Source: Streptomyces sp. NBC_00582 | GTDB taxonomy: Bacteria; Actinomycetota; Actinomycetes; Streptomycetales; Streptomycetaceae | DNA: 64,000 nt | Direction: 5' to 3' | Assembly: GCF_036345155.1 (NCBI RefSeq) | Contig: NZ_CP107772.1 | Span: 7,812,001-7,876,000 of the forward strand | Shown here: positions 49,956 through 58,985 of the stretch, piece after piece | Layout: each line of letters begins with the position of its first letter | How positions within the stretch are numbered: the first letter of the stretch is position 1 | Made by a program: the position numbers and the translations under genes | Notes under the pieces: generated by a model | What the model was told of the DNA's origin: nothing | The model's database searches: none | Seen by the model: the letters and a program-made list of their open reading frames with translations, nothing else

Positions 49956-51152
49956 GTGGCAGCACCGCAGAACTACCTCGCAGTCATCAAAGTCATCGGT
50001 GTCGGCGGCGGTGGTGTCAATGCCATCAACCGGATGATCGAGGTCGGTCTCAAGGGCGTCGAGTTCATCGCCATCAACACCGACGCGCAGGCGCTGTTGA
50101 TGAGCGACGCCGACGTCAAGCTCGACGTCGGCCGCGAACTGACCCGCGGACTCGGCGCCGGCGCCAACCCGGCCGTCGGCCGCAAGGCCGCCGAGGACCA
50201 CCGCGAGGAGATCGAGGAGGTCCTCAAGGGGGCCGACATGGTCTTCGTGACGGCCGGTGAAGGCGGCGGCACCGGCACCGGCGGCGCGCCCGTCGTGGCC
50301 AACATCGCCCGCTCCCTGGGCGCCCTCACCATCGGCGTGGTCACCCGCCCGTTCACCTTCGAGGGACGGCGCCGGGCCAACCAGGCGGAGGACGGCATCG
50401 CCGAACTCCGCGAAGAGGTCGACACCCTCATCGTCATCCCCAACGACCGGCTGCTGTCCATCTCGGACCGCCAGGTCTCGGTCCTGGACGCCTTCAAGTC
50501 GGCCGACCAGGTCCTGCTCTCCGGTGTCCAGGGCATCACCGACCTCATCACCACCCCCGGCCTCATCAACCTCGACTTCGCCGACGTCAAGTCGGTCATG
50601 TCCGAGGCCGGCTCGGCGCTCATGGGCATCGGCTCCGCCCGCGGCGACGACCGCGCGGTGGCCGCCGCCGAGATGGCGATCTCCTCGCCGCTCCTCGAGG
50701 CCTCCATCGACGGCGCCCGGGGCGTGCTGCTCTCCATCTCCGGCGGCTCCGACCTCGGCCTGTTCGAGATCAACGAGGCCGCCCAGCTGGTCAGCGAGGC
50801 CGCCCACCCCGAGGCCAACATCATCTTCGGCGCGGTCATCGACGACGCGCTCGGCGACGAGGTCCGGGTCACCGTCATCGCGGCCGGCTTCGACGGCGGC
50901 CAGCCCCCCGCCCGCCGGGACAACGTCCTCGGCTCGGCCACGGCCTCCTCCCGCCGTGAGGAGCCCGCTCCGGTACGGCAGCCGGACAGCCGCCCGTCCT
51001 TCGGCTCGCTCGGCAGCGTCACGCCGAAGGAGGAGCCGGAGCCGGCCCCCGAGCCGGTGGCCGAGATCCCGGTCGCCCCGCCGGTCCCGCCGTCGCGGAC
51101 CTACTCCGACAGCGCCGCCGAGGAGCTGGACGTGCCGGACTTCCTGAAGTGA
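49956..51152 (+). CDS. ftsZ: Cell division GTPase FtsZ
   Basis: A 398-residue tubulin homologue that polymerises into the Z ring; in Streptomyces it makes sporulation ladders. The nucleotide loop is [15 protein letters not shown], the synergy region is [11 protein letters not shown], and the C-terminal peptide that binds partners such as SepF is DVPDFLK. A variable Glu/Pro-rich linker (~315-390) joins them. The start is GTG 49956 after GAGAGG. Confidence 0.98.
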   Translation: MAAPQNYLAVIKVIGVGGGGVNAINRMIEVGLKGVEFIAINTDAQALLMSDADVKLDVGRELTRGLGAGANPAVGRKAAEDHREEIEEVLKGADMVFVTAGEGGGTGTGGAPVVANIARSLGALTIGVVTRPFTFEGRRRANQAEDGIAELREEVDTLIVIPNDRLLSISDRQVSVLDAFKSADQVLLSGVQGITDLITTPGLINLDFADVKSVMSEAGSALMGIGSARGDDRAVAAAEMAISSPLLEASIDGARGVLLSISGGSDLGLFEINEAAQLVSEAAHPEANIIFGAVIDDALGDEVRVTVIAAGFDGGQPPARRDNVLGSATASSRREEPAPVRQPDSRPSFGSLGSVTPKEEPEPAPEPVAEIPVAPPVPPSRTYSDSAAEELDVPDFLK

Positions 51153-51877
51153 TAGGACGGCGCGGACACGTGAGCGGCGCGCACTTCGCCTTCACCGACC
51201 GGTGGGGCGGGGTGAGCGCCGCTCCGTATGAGGAGCTCAACCTCGGCGGAGCGGTCGGCGACGACTCCGCGGCCGTCCTCACCAACCGGGAACTGGCCGC
51301 CAAGTCCCTGGGGCTGGATCCTGGAGACGTGGTCTGGATGAACCAGGTGCACGGCGCCGACGTCGCGGTCGTCGACGGACCCTGGGGCGACGAGCCGGTG
51401 CCGCGCGTCGACGCGATCGTCACCGCGCGGCGCGGGCTCGCCCTCGCCGTCCTCACCGCCGACTGCACCCCCGTTCTGCTCGCCGACCCGGTCGCCGGGG
51501 TCGCCGCCGCGGCCCACGCGGGCCGGCCCGGCATGGTCGCCGGGGTCGTCCCCGCCGCCGTACGGGCCATGGTGGAACTCGGCGCCGAGCCGTCCCGGAT
51601 CGTCGTCCGCACCGGACCCGCCGTCTGCGGCCGGTGCTACGAGGTGCCCGAGGAGATGCGCGCCGAGGTCGCGGGCGTCGAGCCGGCGGCGTACGCCGAG
51701 ACGAGCTGGGGCACGCCGGCGGTCGACGTGACCGCGGGGGTGCACGCGCAGCTCGACCGGCTCGGGGTACGCGACCGGGAGCAGTCGCCGGTGTGCACCC
51801 GGGAGTCGCAGGACCACTTCTCGTACCGCCGCGACCGCTCCACGGGGCGACTCGCGGGATATGTCTGGCTGGACTGA
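51149..51877 (+). CDS. pgeF: PgeF/YlmD-type multicopper oxidase-fold purine nucleosidase-family protein
   Basis: A ~242-residue protein of the YlmD/YfiH (Laccase-domain) family, which in other bacteria are purine nucleoside phosphorylases or peptidoglycan-editing factors. Metal-ligand residues occur as in the family: [21 protein letters not shown], and [15 protein letters not shown] 51149 overlaps the ftsZ stop (GTGA); GTG 51170 is as plausible, since it follows AGGACGG. It lies between ftsZ and the YggS-like gene, the normal ylm order. Confidence 0.87.
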   Translation: MIGRRGHVSGAHFAFTDRWGGVSAAPYEELNLGGAVGDDSAAVLTNRELAAKSLGLDPGDVVWMNQVHGADVAVVDGPWGDEPVPRVDAIVTARRGLALAVLTADCTPVLLADPVAGVAAAAHAGRPGMVAGVVPAAVRAMVELGAEPSRIVVRTGPAVCGRCYEVPEEMRAEVAGVEPAAYAETSWGTPAVDVTAGVHAQLDRLGVRDREQSPVCTRESQDHFSYRRDRSTGRLAGYVWLD

Positions 51878-52602
51878 TGGGCATGACGGACCGTAAGGAC
51901 GAACTCGCCGTAAACCTGGCGAAGGTGGAGGAGCGCATCGCCCGCGCGTGCGCGGCCGCCGGTCGTGCGCGGGAGGACGTGACCCTGATCGTGGTCACCA
52001 AGACCTACCCGGCCGACGACGTGCGGATCCTCGCCGACCTCGGGGTGCGGCACGTCGCCGAGAACAAGGACCAGGACGCCGCGCCCAAGGCCGCGACTTG
52101 CTCGGACCTGTCGCTTTCCTGGCACTTCGTCGGACAGTTGCAGACCAACAAGGTGCGATCCGTGGTCGGTTACGCGGACTTCGTGCAGTCCGTGGACCGT
52201 TCCCGGCTGGTGACCGCGCTGTCGAAGGAGGCGGTGCGCGCCGGGCGGGAGGTCGGATGCCTGATCCAGGTCGCCCTCGACGCGGGGGAGAGCGGACGGG
52301 GGGAGCGGGGCGGCGTGTCGCCCGACGGGATCGAGGAGTTGGCGGGTCTGGTGGCCGACGCGCCGGGACTGGGACTCGCCGGACTGATGACCGTCGCACC
52401 TCTGACCGGGGAGTACGCCGGTCGCCAACGGGCCGCCTTCGAGCGGTTGATGGATTTGTCGACTGACCTGCGCCGAGCCCATCCGGCTGCGAACATGGTC
52501 TCCGCAGGGATGAGTGCGGACCTCGAGGATGCCGTGGCTGCGGGGGCGACACATGTGCGCGTCGGCACTGCGGTACTCGGAGTCCGCCCCAGGCTCGGGT
52601 AA
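51877..52602 (+). CDS. YggS family PLP-binding protein
   Basis: A 241-residue alanine-racemase-fold PLP protein of the YggS/YlmE/PLPBP family. The PLP Lys is in [11 protein letters not shown], with further family segments [28 protein letters not shown] and [25 protein letters not shown]. The usual EN-Y-V-Q-E reads ENKDQDA. It handles PLP homeostasis. ATG 51877 overlaps the previous stop by one base. Confidence 0.92.
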   Translation: MGMTDRKDELAVNLAKVEERIARACAAAGRAREDVTLIVVTKTYPADDVRILADLGVRHVAENKDQDAAPKAATCSDLSLSWHFVGQLQTNKVRSVVGYADFVQSVDRSRLVTALSKEAVRAGREVGCLIQVALDAGESGRGERGGVSPDGIEELAGLVADAPGLGLAGLMTVAPLTGEYAGRQRAAFERLMDLSTDLRRAHPAANMVSAGMSADLEDAVAAGATHVRVGTAVLGVRPRLG

Positions 52603-52730
52603 CGTCGCCAGGAAGTCGGACCACAGCAGAAAATATGGTCATTACCGCCGGTAGGCGGGCACAAGGGCCACGTGGATCGCGGGACTTGGCAGTCGAAAGC
52701 CGATCCACCACAGAGCGGAGGACTCAGAGC

Positions 52731-53372
52731 ATGGCCGGCGCGATGCGCAAGATGGCGGTCTACCTCGGCCTCGTGGAGGACGATGGGTACGACGGCCGGG
52801 GATTCGACCCCGATGACGACTTCGAACCCGAGCTCGACCCGGAACCTGAGCGGGATCACCGGCGACACGAGCCGTCCCACCAGTCACACGGCGCACACCA
52901 GTCCCAAAGGGACGAAGAGGTGCGAATCGTGCAGCCGCCCGCTCCGCGCGAGCCGGTGGCCCGATCTTCTGCGCTCGCCGCGGAATCCGGGCGTCCGGCG
53001 CGCATCGCGCCCGTGGCATCCATCACACAAGAACGTCAGTCCCTGGAGAAGAACGCACCGGTGATCATGCCCAAGGTCGTGTCGGAACGAGAGCCGTACC
53101 GGATCACCACGCTCCACCCCCGGACCTACAACGAGGCCCGTACCATCGGGGAACACTTCCGTGAGGGCACCCCGGTGATCATGAATCTGACTGAGATGGA
53201 TGACACAGACGCGAAGCGACTTGTCGACTTTGCGGCCGGTTTGGTGTTTGGTCTTCACGGCAGCATCGAGCGGGTGACCCAGAAGGTGTTCCTGTTGTCT
53301 CCTGCTAACGTCGATGTCACGGCGGAGGACAAGGCCCGCATCGCAGAGGGCGGGTTCTTCAACCAGAGCTGA
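52731..53372 (+). CDS. sepF: Cell division protein SepF
   Basis: A 213-residue SepF. The N-terminal amphipathic helix ([14 protein letters not shown]) binds membrane; an acidic, then Arg/His/Gln-rich linker (~20-120) follows; the C-terminal SepF domain shows [58 protein letters not shown]. It anchors FtsZ to the membrane, replacing the absent FtsA. ATG 52731 follows GGAGG. Confidence 0.95.
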   Translation: MAGAMRKMAVYLGLVEDDGYDGRGFDPDDDFEPELDPEPERDHRRHEPSHQSHGAHQSQRDEEVRIVQPPAPREPVARSSALAAESGRPARIAPVASITQERQSLEKNAPVIMPKVVSEREPYRITTLHPRTYNEARTIGEHFREGTPVIMNLTEMDDTDAKRLVDFAAGLVFGLHGSIERVTQKVFLLSPANVDVTAEDKARIAEGGFFNQS

Positions 53373-53411
53373 GACACAAGACCGGACACAGGGGAGAGGG
53401 AAGCACCGAAC

Positions 53412-53699
53412 ATGAGCGTGGTTCTGCAGGTGATCTACGTCGTGCTGATGGTCTTCCTGATCGTGCTCATCTTCCGATTGGTCATGGATTACGTCTTTCA
53501 GTTCGCCCGCTCATGGCAACCCGGCAAGGCGATGGTGGTCGTTCTCGAGGCCACCTACACTGTCACCGATCCACCGCTCAAGCTTCTGCGGCGAGTCATC
53601 CCGCCGTTGCGTCTCGGGGGCGTGGCACTCGACCTGTCCTTCTTCGTATTGATGATCATCGTCTACATCCTGATCACACTCACCCAGGCCGGGATGTGA
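53412..53699 (+). CDS. YggT/YlmG family membrane protein
   Basis: A 95-residue protein of the YggT/YlmG family. Two membrane segments (VIYVVLMVFLIVLIFRLVMDYVF and LDLSFFVLMIIVYILITLTQ) surround a loop containing TDPPLKLLRRVIPPLRLGG, the family motif. It is associated with division or nucleoid arrangement in other bacteria, but the mechanism is unknown. It is between sepF and divIVA, as usual. Confidence 0.92.
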   Translation: MSVVLQVIYVVLMVFLIVLIFRLVMDYVFQFARSWQPGKAMVVVLEATYTVTDPPLKLLRRVIPPLRLGGVALDLSFFVLMIIVYILITLTQAGM

Positions 53700-53754
53700 G
53701 CGATGTGAGAGATACGGTCCTGCCGAATGCCGACGACTACGTTGAGGTGAAGAG

Positions 53755-55047
53755 ATGCCGTTGACCCCCGAGGACGTGCGGAACAAGCAGTTCACGACCG
53801 TCCGCCTCCGAGAAGGCTATGACGAGGACGAGGTCGATGCCTTCCTCGACGAGGTCGAAGCCGAACTGACGCGCCTGCTCCGCGAGAACGAGGACCTGCG
53901 CGCCAAACTGGCCGCGGCCACGCGCGCTGCTGCCCAGAACCAGCAGAACATGCGCAAGCCTCCGGAGCCGCAGGACCAGCAGGGCGGCATGCCTCAGCAG
54001 GGCGGTATGCAGCAGGGCGGTATGCAGCAGGGCGGCATGCAGGGTGGGATGCCGCAGGGCGGTATGCCCCAGCAGGGGATGCCGCAGCAGGGAATGCCTC
54101 AGCAGGGCATGCCCCAGCAGGGGATGCGAGGCCCCGGCGCCCCGGTGCCCGCCGGCATATCGGGCCCGCCGCAGCAGCAGATGGGTGGCCCCATGGGTGG
54201 CCCGCCCCAGCTGCCGAGCGGTGCCCCGCAGCTGCCCGCCGGCCCCGGCGGTCAGGGTGGTCCGCAGGGTCCCGGCCCGATGGGCCAGGGTCCGATGGGG
54301 CAGGGCCCCATGGGCGGTCCCATGGGTGGTCAGCCCCCGATGCCGCAGCAGATGGGTGGCCCGATGGGCGGCCCCATGGGCGGTCCGATGGGCGGCCCCG
54401 GTCAGGGCCCCGGTGGCGACAGCGCCGCCCGTGTCCTCTCGCTGGCCCAGCAGACCGCCGACCAGGCGATCGCCGAGGCCCGCTCCGAGGCCAACAAGAT
54501 CGTCGGCGAGGCGCGTTCTCGTGCCGAGGGTCTCGAGCGTGACGCCCGTGCCAAGGCCGACGCCCTGGAGCGGGACGCGCAGGAGAAGCACCGCGTCGCG
54601 ATGGGCTCCCTGGAGTCCGCCCGCGCCACGCTGGAGCGCAAGGTCGAGGACCTGCGCGGCTTCGAGCGCGAGTACCGGACGCGTCTGAAGTCGTACCTCG
54701 AGTCCCAGCTGCGTCAGCTGGAGACCCAGGCCGACGACTCCCTCGCGCCGCCGCGCACTCCGGCCGCCGCGTCCCTGCCGCCGTCCCCGGCGCCCTCCAT
54801 GGCTCCGGCAGGCGCCAGCGCCCCGTCCTACGGCTCCGGTGCTCCCGGCATGGGCTCGGGGATGGGTTCGGGCATGGGCTCGGGCATGGGTGCGCCCAGC
54901 CCCGCCGCGCCGTCCTACGGCGGGCAGCAGCAGATGTCCCCGGCCATGACTCAGCCGATGGCGCCGGTACGTCCGCAGGGTCCCTCCCCGATGGGCCAGG
55001 CTCCCTCGCCGATGCGTGGCTTCCTCATCGACGAGGACGACAACTGA
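53755..55047 (+). CDS. divIVA: Polarity protein DivIVA (Wag31)
   Basis: A 430-residue coiled-coil protein marking hyphal tips and directing apical growth, essential in Streptomyces. The N-terminal membrane-binding DivIVA domain ([34 protein letters not shown]) is followed by a Met/Gln/Gly-rich insert (~75-210) of short repeats such as GGMPQQ, then the long second coiled coil ([38 protein letters not shown]) and a Ser/Pro/Gly/Met tail. Sites of AfsK phosphorylation lie in the C-terminal part of orthologues. It ends in a strong terminator. Confidence 0.97.
   Translation: MPLTPEDVRNKQFTTVRLREGYDEDEVDAFLDEVEAELTRLLRENEDLRAKLAAATRAAAQNQQNMRKPPEPQDQQGGMPQQGGMQQGGMQQGGMQGGMPQGGMPQQGMPQQGMPQQGMPQQGMRGPGAPVPAGISGPPQQQMGGPMGGPPQLPSGAPQLPAGPGGQGGPQGPGPMGQGPMGQGPMGGPMGGQPPMPQQMGGPMGGPMGGPMGGPGQGPGGDSAARVLSLAQQTADQAIAEARSEANKIVGEARSRAEGLERDARAKADALERDAQEKHRVAMGSLESARATLERKVEDLRGFEREYRTRLKSYLESQLRQLETQADDSLAPPRTPAAASLPPSPAPSMAPAGASAPSYGSGAPGMGSGMGSGMGSGMGAPSPAAPSYGGQQQMSPAMTQPMAPVRPQGPSPMGQAPSPMRGFLIDEDDN
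53984..54128 (+). repeat. Short in-frame repeats in divIVA
   Basis: Ten or so 15- to 24-bp units encoding [11 protein letters not shown] and QGMPQ in tandem. They keep the reading frame, so copy number can vary between strains without loss of function. Confidence 0.8.
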
Positions 55048-55082
55048 CGGCCAGTAGTACGCCTTAGGCGTCGGCAGCGTTC

Positions 55083-55125
55083 AAAGGGCGGGCCCCGGAT
55101 TCCGATCCGGGGTCCCGCCCTTTTT
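55083..55125 (+). terminator. Intrinsic terminator of divIVA
   Basis: AAAGGGCGGG + CCCCGGAT (55083-55100) pairs with ATCCGGGG + CCCGCCCTTT (55105-55123), interrupted by one bulged T, with a 4-nt loop and a run of five T. Confidence 0.92.
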
Positions 55126-55191
55126 ACGCGTGTTGACGACGGTGCAGGTGGGGACGGTGCAACAGGCGGTACGGCAGAAGAGGCGGTACGA

Positions 55192-55227
55192 CAAAGGGCC
55201 CGGTCTCCAGGAGACCGGGCCCTTGTG
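55192..55227 (-). terminator. Intrinsic terminator of ileS
   Basis: AAGGGCCCGGTCTCC (55194-55208) pairs with GGAGACCGGGCCCTT (55210-55224); on the minus strand it is followed by TTGTC. It lies just after the ileS stop. Confidence 0.85.
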
Positions 55228-55235
55228 TGCCGTCC

Positions 55236-58200
55236 TTACGCCTTGCGCAGGCGGAACGTCAGCGTCAGGCCGTCGTCGGTGAACGGGGTGCCGTACCTCT
55301 CATCGGCCTCGCCGAAGGCGAAGTCGGTCGCCAGGACCTCGTCGGCGATCAGCGCGGAGTGGGCGGTCAGCGCGTCCACGGCGGCCGGGTCGGTCGCGGT
55401 CCAGCGCAGCGCGATGCGGTCGGCCACGTCCAGGCCGCTGTTCTTGCGGGCCTCCTGGATCAGCCGGATCGCGTCACGGGCGAGGCCCGCACGGCGCAGC
55501 TCCTCGGTGATCTCCAGGTCCAGCGCGACCGTGGCACCGGAGTCGGAGGCGACCGACCAGCCCTCGCGCGGGGTCTCGGTGATGATGACCTCGTCGGGGG
55601 CGAGGGCGACCGTCTCACCGTCGACCTCGACCGACGCCGTGCCCTCGCGCAGGGCGAGGGACAGCGCGGCCGCGTCCGCGTTCGCGACGGCCTTGGCCAC
55701 GTCCTGGACCCGCTTGCCGAACCGCTTGCCGAGGGCCCGGAAGTTCGCCTTGGCCGTGGTGTCGACCAGCGACCCGCCCACCTCGGAGAGCGAGGCGAGG
55801 GACTCGACGTTCAGCTCCTCGGTGATCTGCGTGTGCAGTTCCGGGGAGAGCCCGTCGAACCCGGCCGCGGCGACCAGGGCGCGGCTCAGCGGCTGGCGGG
55901 TCTTGACGCCCGACTCCGCGCGCGTGGCGCGGCCCAGCTCCACCAGACGACGGACCAGGACCATCTGCCGGGACAGCTCCGGGTCGATCGCGGAGAGGTC
56001 CGCCTCGGGCCAGGACGCGAGGTGCACGGACTCCGGGGCGCCCGGGGTGACCGGCACGACCAGGTCCTGCCAGACCCGCTCGGTGATGAACGGGGTCAGC
56101 GGGGCCATCAGCTTGGTGACCGTCTCCACGACCTCGTGCAGCGTGCGCAGCGCGGCCTTGTCGCCCTGCCAGAAGCGGCGGCGCGAGCGGCGGACGTACC
56201 AGTTGGACAGGTCGTCGACGAACGCCGAGAGCAGCTTGCCGGCCCGCTGGGTGTCGTACGCCTCCAAGGACTGCGTCACCTGGTCGGTGAGCGCGTGCAG
56301 CTCGGAGAGCAGCCAGCGGTCCAGCAGCGGGCGCTCGGCCGGGGCCGGGTCGGCCTCGCTGGGCGCCCACGCGGACGTACGGGCGTACAGGGCCTGGAAG
56401 GCGACCGTGTTCCAGTACGTGAGGAGCGTCTTGCGGACGACCTCCTGGATGGTGCCGTGGCCCACGCGACGGGCGGCCCAGGGGGAGCCGCCGGCCGCCA
56501 TGAACCAGCGGACCGCGTCGGCGCCGTGCTGGTCCATGAGCGGGATCGGCTGCAGGATGTTGCCCAGGTGCTTGGACATCTTGCGGCCGTCCTCGGCGAG
56601 GATGTGGCCGAGGCAGACGACGTTCTCGTACGAGGACTTGTCGAAGACCAGCGTGCCGACGGCCATCAGCGTGTAGAACCAGCCGCGGGTCTGGTCGATG
56701 GCCTCGGAGATGAACTGCGCCGGGTAGCGGGACTCGAACAGGTCCTTGTTCTTGTACGGGTAGCCCCACTGCGCGAACGGCATCGAACCCGAGTCGTACC
56801 AGGCGTCGATGACCTCGGGCACGCGCGTGGCCGTCCGTGCGCAGCCCTCCTGGGGGCAGGCGAAGGTGACGTCGTCGATGAACGGGCGGTGCGGGTCCAG
56901 CTCGGACTGGTCGCGGCCGGTCAGCTCGGACAGCTCCGCGCGGGAGCCCGCACAGGTGAGGTGGTCGTCCTCGCAGCGCCAGATCGGCAGCGGGGTGCCC
57001 CAGTAGCGGCTGCGGGAGAGCGCCCAGTCGATGTTGTTGTTCAGCCAGTCGCCGAAGCGGCCGTGCTTGACGGTGTCCGGGAACCAGTTGGTCTTCTCGT
57101 TCTCCTGGAGGAGACGGTCCTTGACCGCGGTGGTGCGGATGTACCAGGACGGCTGCGCGTAGTAGAGAAGCGCGGTGTGGCAGCGCCAGCAGTGCGGGTA
57201 GCTGTGCTCGTACGGGATGTGCCGGAACAGGAGGCCGCGCTGCTGGAGGTCCTCGGTGAGCCGTTCGTCCGCCTTCTTGAAGAAGACGCCGCCGACCAGC
57301 GGCACGGACTCCTCGAAGGTGCCGTCCGGGCGGACCGGGTTGACCACGGGCAGGCCGTAGGAGCGGCAGACCTTGAGGTCGTCCTCACCGAAGGCGGGGG
57401 ACTGGTGGACCAGACCGGTGCCGTCCTCGGTGGTGACGTACTCGGCGTTGACGACGTAATGCGCCTCGGCCGGGAACTCCACGAGCTCGAACGGACGTTG
57501 ATAGGTCCAGCGCTCCATTTCGGCGCCGGTGAAGGTCTGGCCGGTGGTCTCCCAGCCCTCACCGAGCGCCTTGGCCACGAGCGGCTCGGCGACGACGAGC
57601 TTCTCCCGGCCGTCGGTCGCGACGACGTAGGTGACCTCCGGGTGCGCGGCCACGGCCGTGTTGGAGACCAGGGTCCAGGGGGTCGTCGTCCAGACCAGGA
57701 GCGCGGCCTGGCCGGCGAGCGGACCGGAGGTGAGCGGGAAACGGACGTACACGGACGGGTCGACGACCGTCTCGTAGCCCTGGGCCAGCTCGTGGTCGGA
57801 CAGGCCGGTGCCGCAGCGGGGGCACCAGGGGGCGACGCGGTGGTCCTGGACCAGCAGGCCCTTGGTGAAGATCTCCTTCAGCGACCACCAGACCGACTCG
57901 ATGTACTCGGGGTCCATCGTGACGTACGCGTCGTCGAGGTCGACCCAGTAGCCCATGCGGGTCGTCAGCTCGGAGAAGGCGTCGGTGTGGCGCAGCACGG
58001 ACTCGCGGCACCGGGCGTTGAACTCGGCGATGCCGTACGCCTCGATGTCCTTCTTGCCGCTGAAGCCGAGCTCCTTCTCCACCGCGAGCTCCACGGGGAG
58101 GCCGTGGCAGTCCCAGCCGGCCTTGCGGGCCACGTGGTAGCCGCGCATGGTGCGGAAGCGGGGGAAGACGTCCTTGAAGACGCGTGCCTCGATGTGGTGG

Positions 58201-58373
58201 GCGCCGGGCATGCCGTTCGCCGTGGGCGGGCCCTCGTAGAACACCCATTCGGGGCGGCCCTCGGACTGCTCCAGGCTCTTGGCAAAGATCTTCTGCTCGC
58301 GCCAGAAGTCGAGCACGGCGTGCTCGAGGGCGGGCAGGTCGACCTGGGCGGGCACCTGGCGGTACTGCGTCAT
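55236..58373 (-). CDS. ileS: Isoleucyl-tRNA synthetase, IleRS2 type with altered signature motif
   Basis: A 1045-residue class I synthetase charging tRNA-Ile. It is of the long, eukaryote-like type. Where class I enzymes have H-x-G-H after PPTANG, residues 57-60 read G-A-H-H; the second signature is KMSKH (GRKMSKHLGN). The editing domain (TTPWTLVSNTAVAAHPEV) and the C-terminal anticodon-binding part are complete. G-x-H-H variants of IleRS2 have been reported to give extreme mupirocin resistance. ATG 58373 is set by GGAGG inside a T-box leader that can mask it. The gene is convergent with divIVA. Confidence 0.95.
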   Translation of the reverse strand: MTQYRQVPAQVDLPALEHAVLDFWREQKIFAKSLEQSEGRPEWVFYEGPPTANGMPGAHHIEARVFKDVFPRFRTMRGYHVARKAGWDCHGLPVELAVEKELGFSGKKDIEAYGIAEFNARCRESVLRHTDAFSELTTRMGYWVDLDDAYVTMDPEYIESVWWSLKEIFTKGLLVQDHRVAPWCPRCGTGLSDHELAQGYETVVDPSVYVRFPLTSGPLAGQAALLVWTTTPWTLVSNTAVAAHPEVTYVVATDGREKLVVAEPLVAKALGEGWETTGQTFTGAEMERWTYQRPFELVEFPAEAHYVVNAEYVTTEDGTGLVHQSPAFGEDDLKVCRSYGLPVVNPVRPDGTFEESVPLVGGVFFKKADERLTEDLQQRGLLFRHIPYEHSYPHCWRCHTALLYYAQPSWYIRTTAVKDRLLQENEKTNWFPDTVKHGRFGDWLNNNIDWALSRSRYWGTPLPIWRCEDDHLTCAGSRAELSELTGRDQSELDPHRPFIDDVTFACPQEGCARTATRVPEVIDAWYDSGSMPFAQWGYPYKNKDLFESRYPAQFISEAIDQTRGWFYTLMAVGTLVFDKSSYENVVCLGHILAEDGRKMSKHLGNILQPIPLMDQHGADAVRWFMAAGGSPWAARRVGHGTIQEVVRKTLLTYWNTVAFQALYARTSAWAPSEADPAPAERPLLDRWLLSELHALTDQVTQSLEAYDTQRAGKLLSAFVDDLSNWYVRRSRRRFWQGDKAALRTLHEVVETVTKLMAPLTPFITERVWQDLVVPVTPGAPESVHLASWPEADLSAIDPELSRQMVLVRRLVELGRATRAESGVKTRQPLSRALVAAAGFDGLSPELHTQITEELNVESLASLSEVGGSLVDTTAKANFRALGKRFGKRVQDVAKAVANADAAALSLALREGTASVEVDGETVALAPDEVIITETPREGWSVASDSGATVALDLEITEELRRAGLARDAIRLIQEARKNSGLDVADRIALRWTATDPAAVDALTAHSALIADEVLATDFAFGEADERYGTPFTDDGLTLTFRLRKA

Positions 58374-58690
58374 CGATCTTCCTCCGGCGGACGTACTGCC
58401 TTCCGTCGGAGGGACGAGAGCCTTCTTGCCTGTCTACGCCGTCTTCGGCGCGCTCCCGCGGTACCACCCTCCTTGGCCCTCCGGTGCGGCCTGCGCTCCG
58501 GTGAGCCCCCTCATTGGGGTCGCGATGCCGGTTCTACTCGCCGCTGTGTCGGTGCTGCGGCTTTCTTCCGACGGCTCCGGGGTGATCTTCGCGTCGCGCT
58601 CGCCCCCGGGCTTCCACCGTCCCCGGGTCGCTCTGGGCTGCGTACGCCGCTACTCGTCCCCATCCATGCTTTTCGCTCCGCCCAGTGTAC
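58374..58690 (-). promoter_or_regulatory. T-box riboswitch leader of ileS
   Basis: Read on the minus strand, the T-box sequence AGGGTGGTACCGCG lies at 58457-58470, the site that contacts the 3' end of uncharged tRNA. An AUC triplet in GAAGATCACC near 58583 is the likely Ile specifier. Close to the start codon, CCTCCGACGG (58403-58412) can pair over 9 of 10 positions with CCGCCGGAGG (58381-58390), which includes the ribosome binding site, so control is probably translational. TACACT at 58684-58689 may be the -10. Confidence 0.9.
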
Positions 58691-58985
58691 GGCGCCGCAC
58701 GGACAGCGGCCGACCGGTTTTCGGGGTCCCCGGGGGCCGGGCGCGGGTCGGGGCGGGGTGACCCGAATGGTGGCCCCGCAGCGGGGTACGCGTGTGCGGG
58801 TCCCGGGGCGGTCGGCCGGGCGGATTACCAGCCGGGGAGCTGGGCACAACGCAGGCAGGCCGATCGCGTGGCGTGCGCGAGGCGGGCGATTCGGGCGGTG
58901 TGCCCCGTTGCCGCCGCTCTCAAGTCGATTTATCGTCCCAGCACGATTCGCGCGCAAGATCACAATATGTGAAGGGGCCGCGGCC
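58691..58985. other. Upstream region of the TraR/DksA-type gene
   Basis: About 295 bp between the ileS leader and the TraR/DksA start. A weak sigma-70-like pair TTGCCG (58908-58913), 17 bp, TATCGT (58931-58936) is present. The last 60 bp are AT-richer than their surroundings. Nothing else is recognisable. Confidence 0.4.

Noticed and set aside
55227..58985. Upstream part of a very long plus-strand open frame that runs into the TraR/DksA gene
   Set aside because: Its first 3.7 kb is antisense to ileS and the T-box leader. The real gene begins at ATG 58986 with a ribosome binding site.
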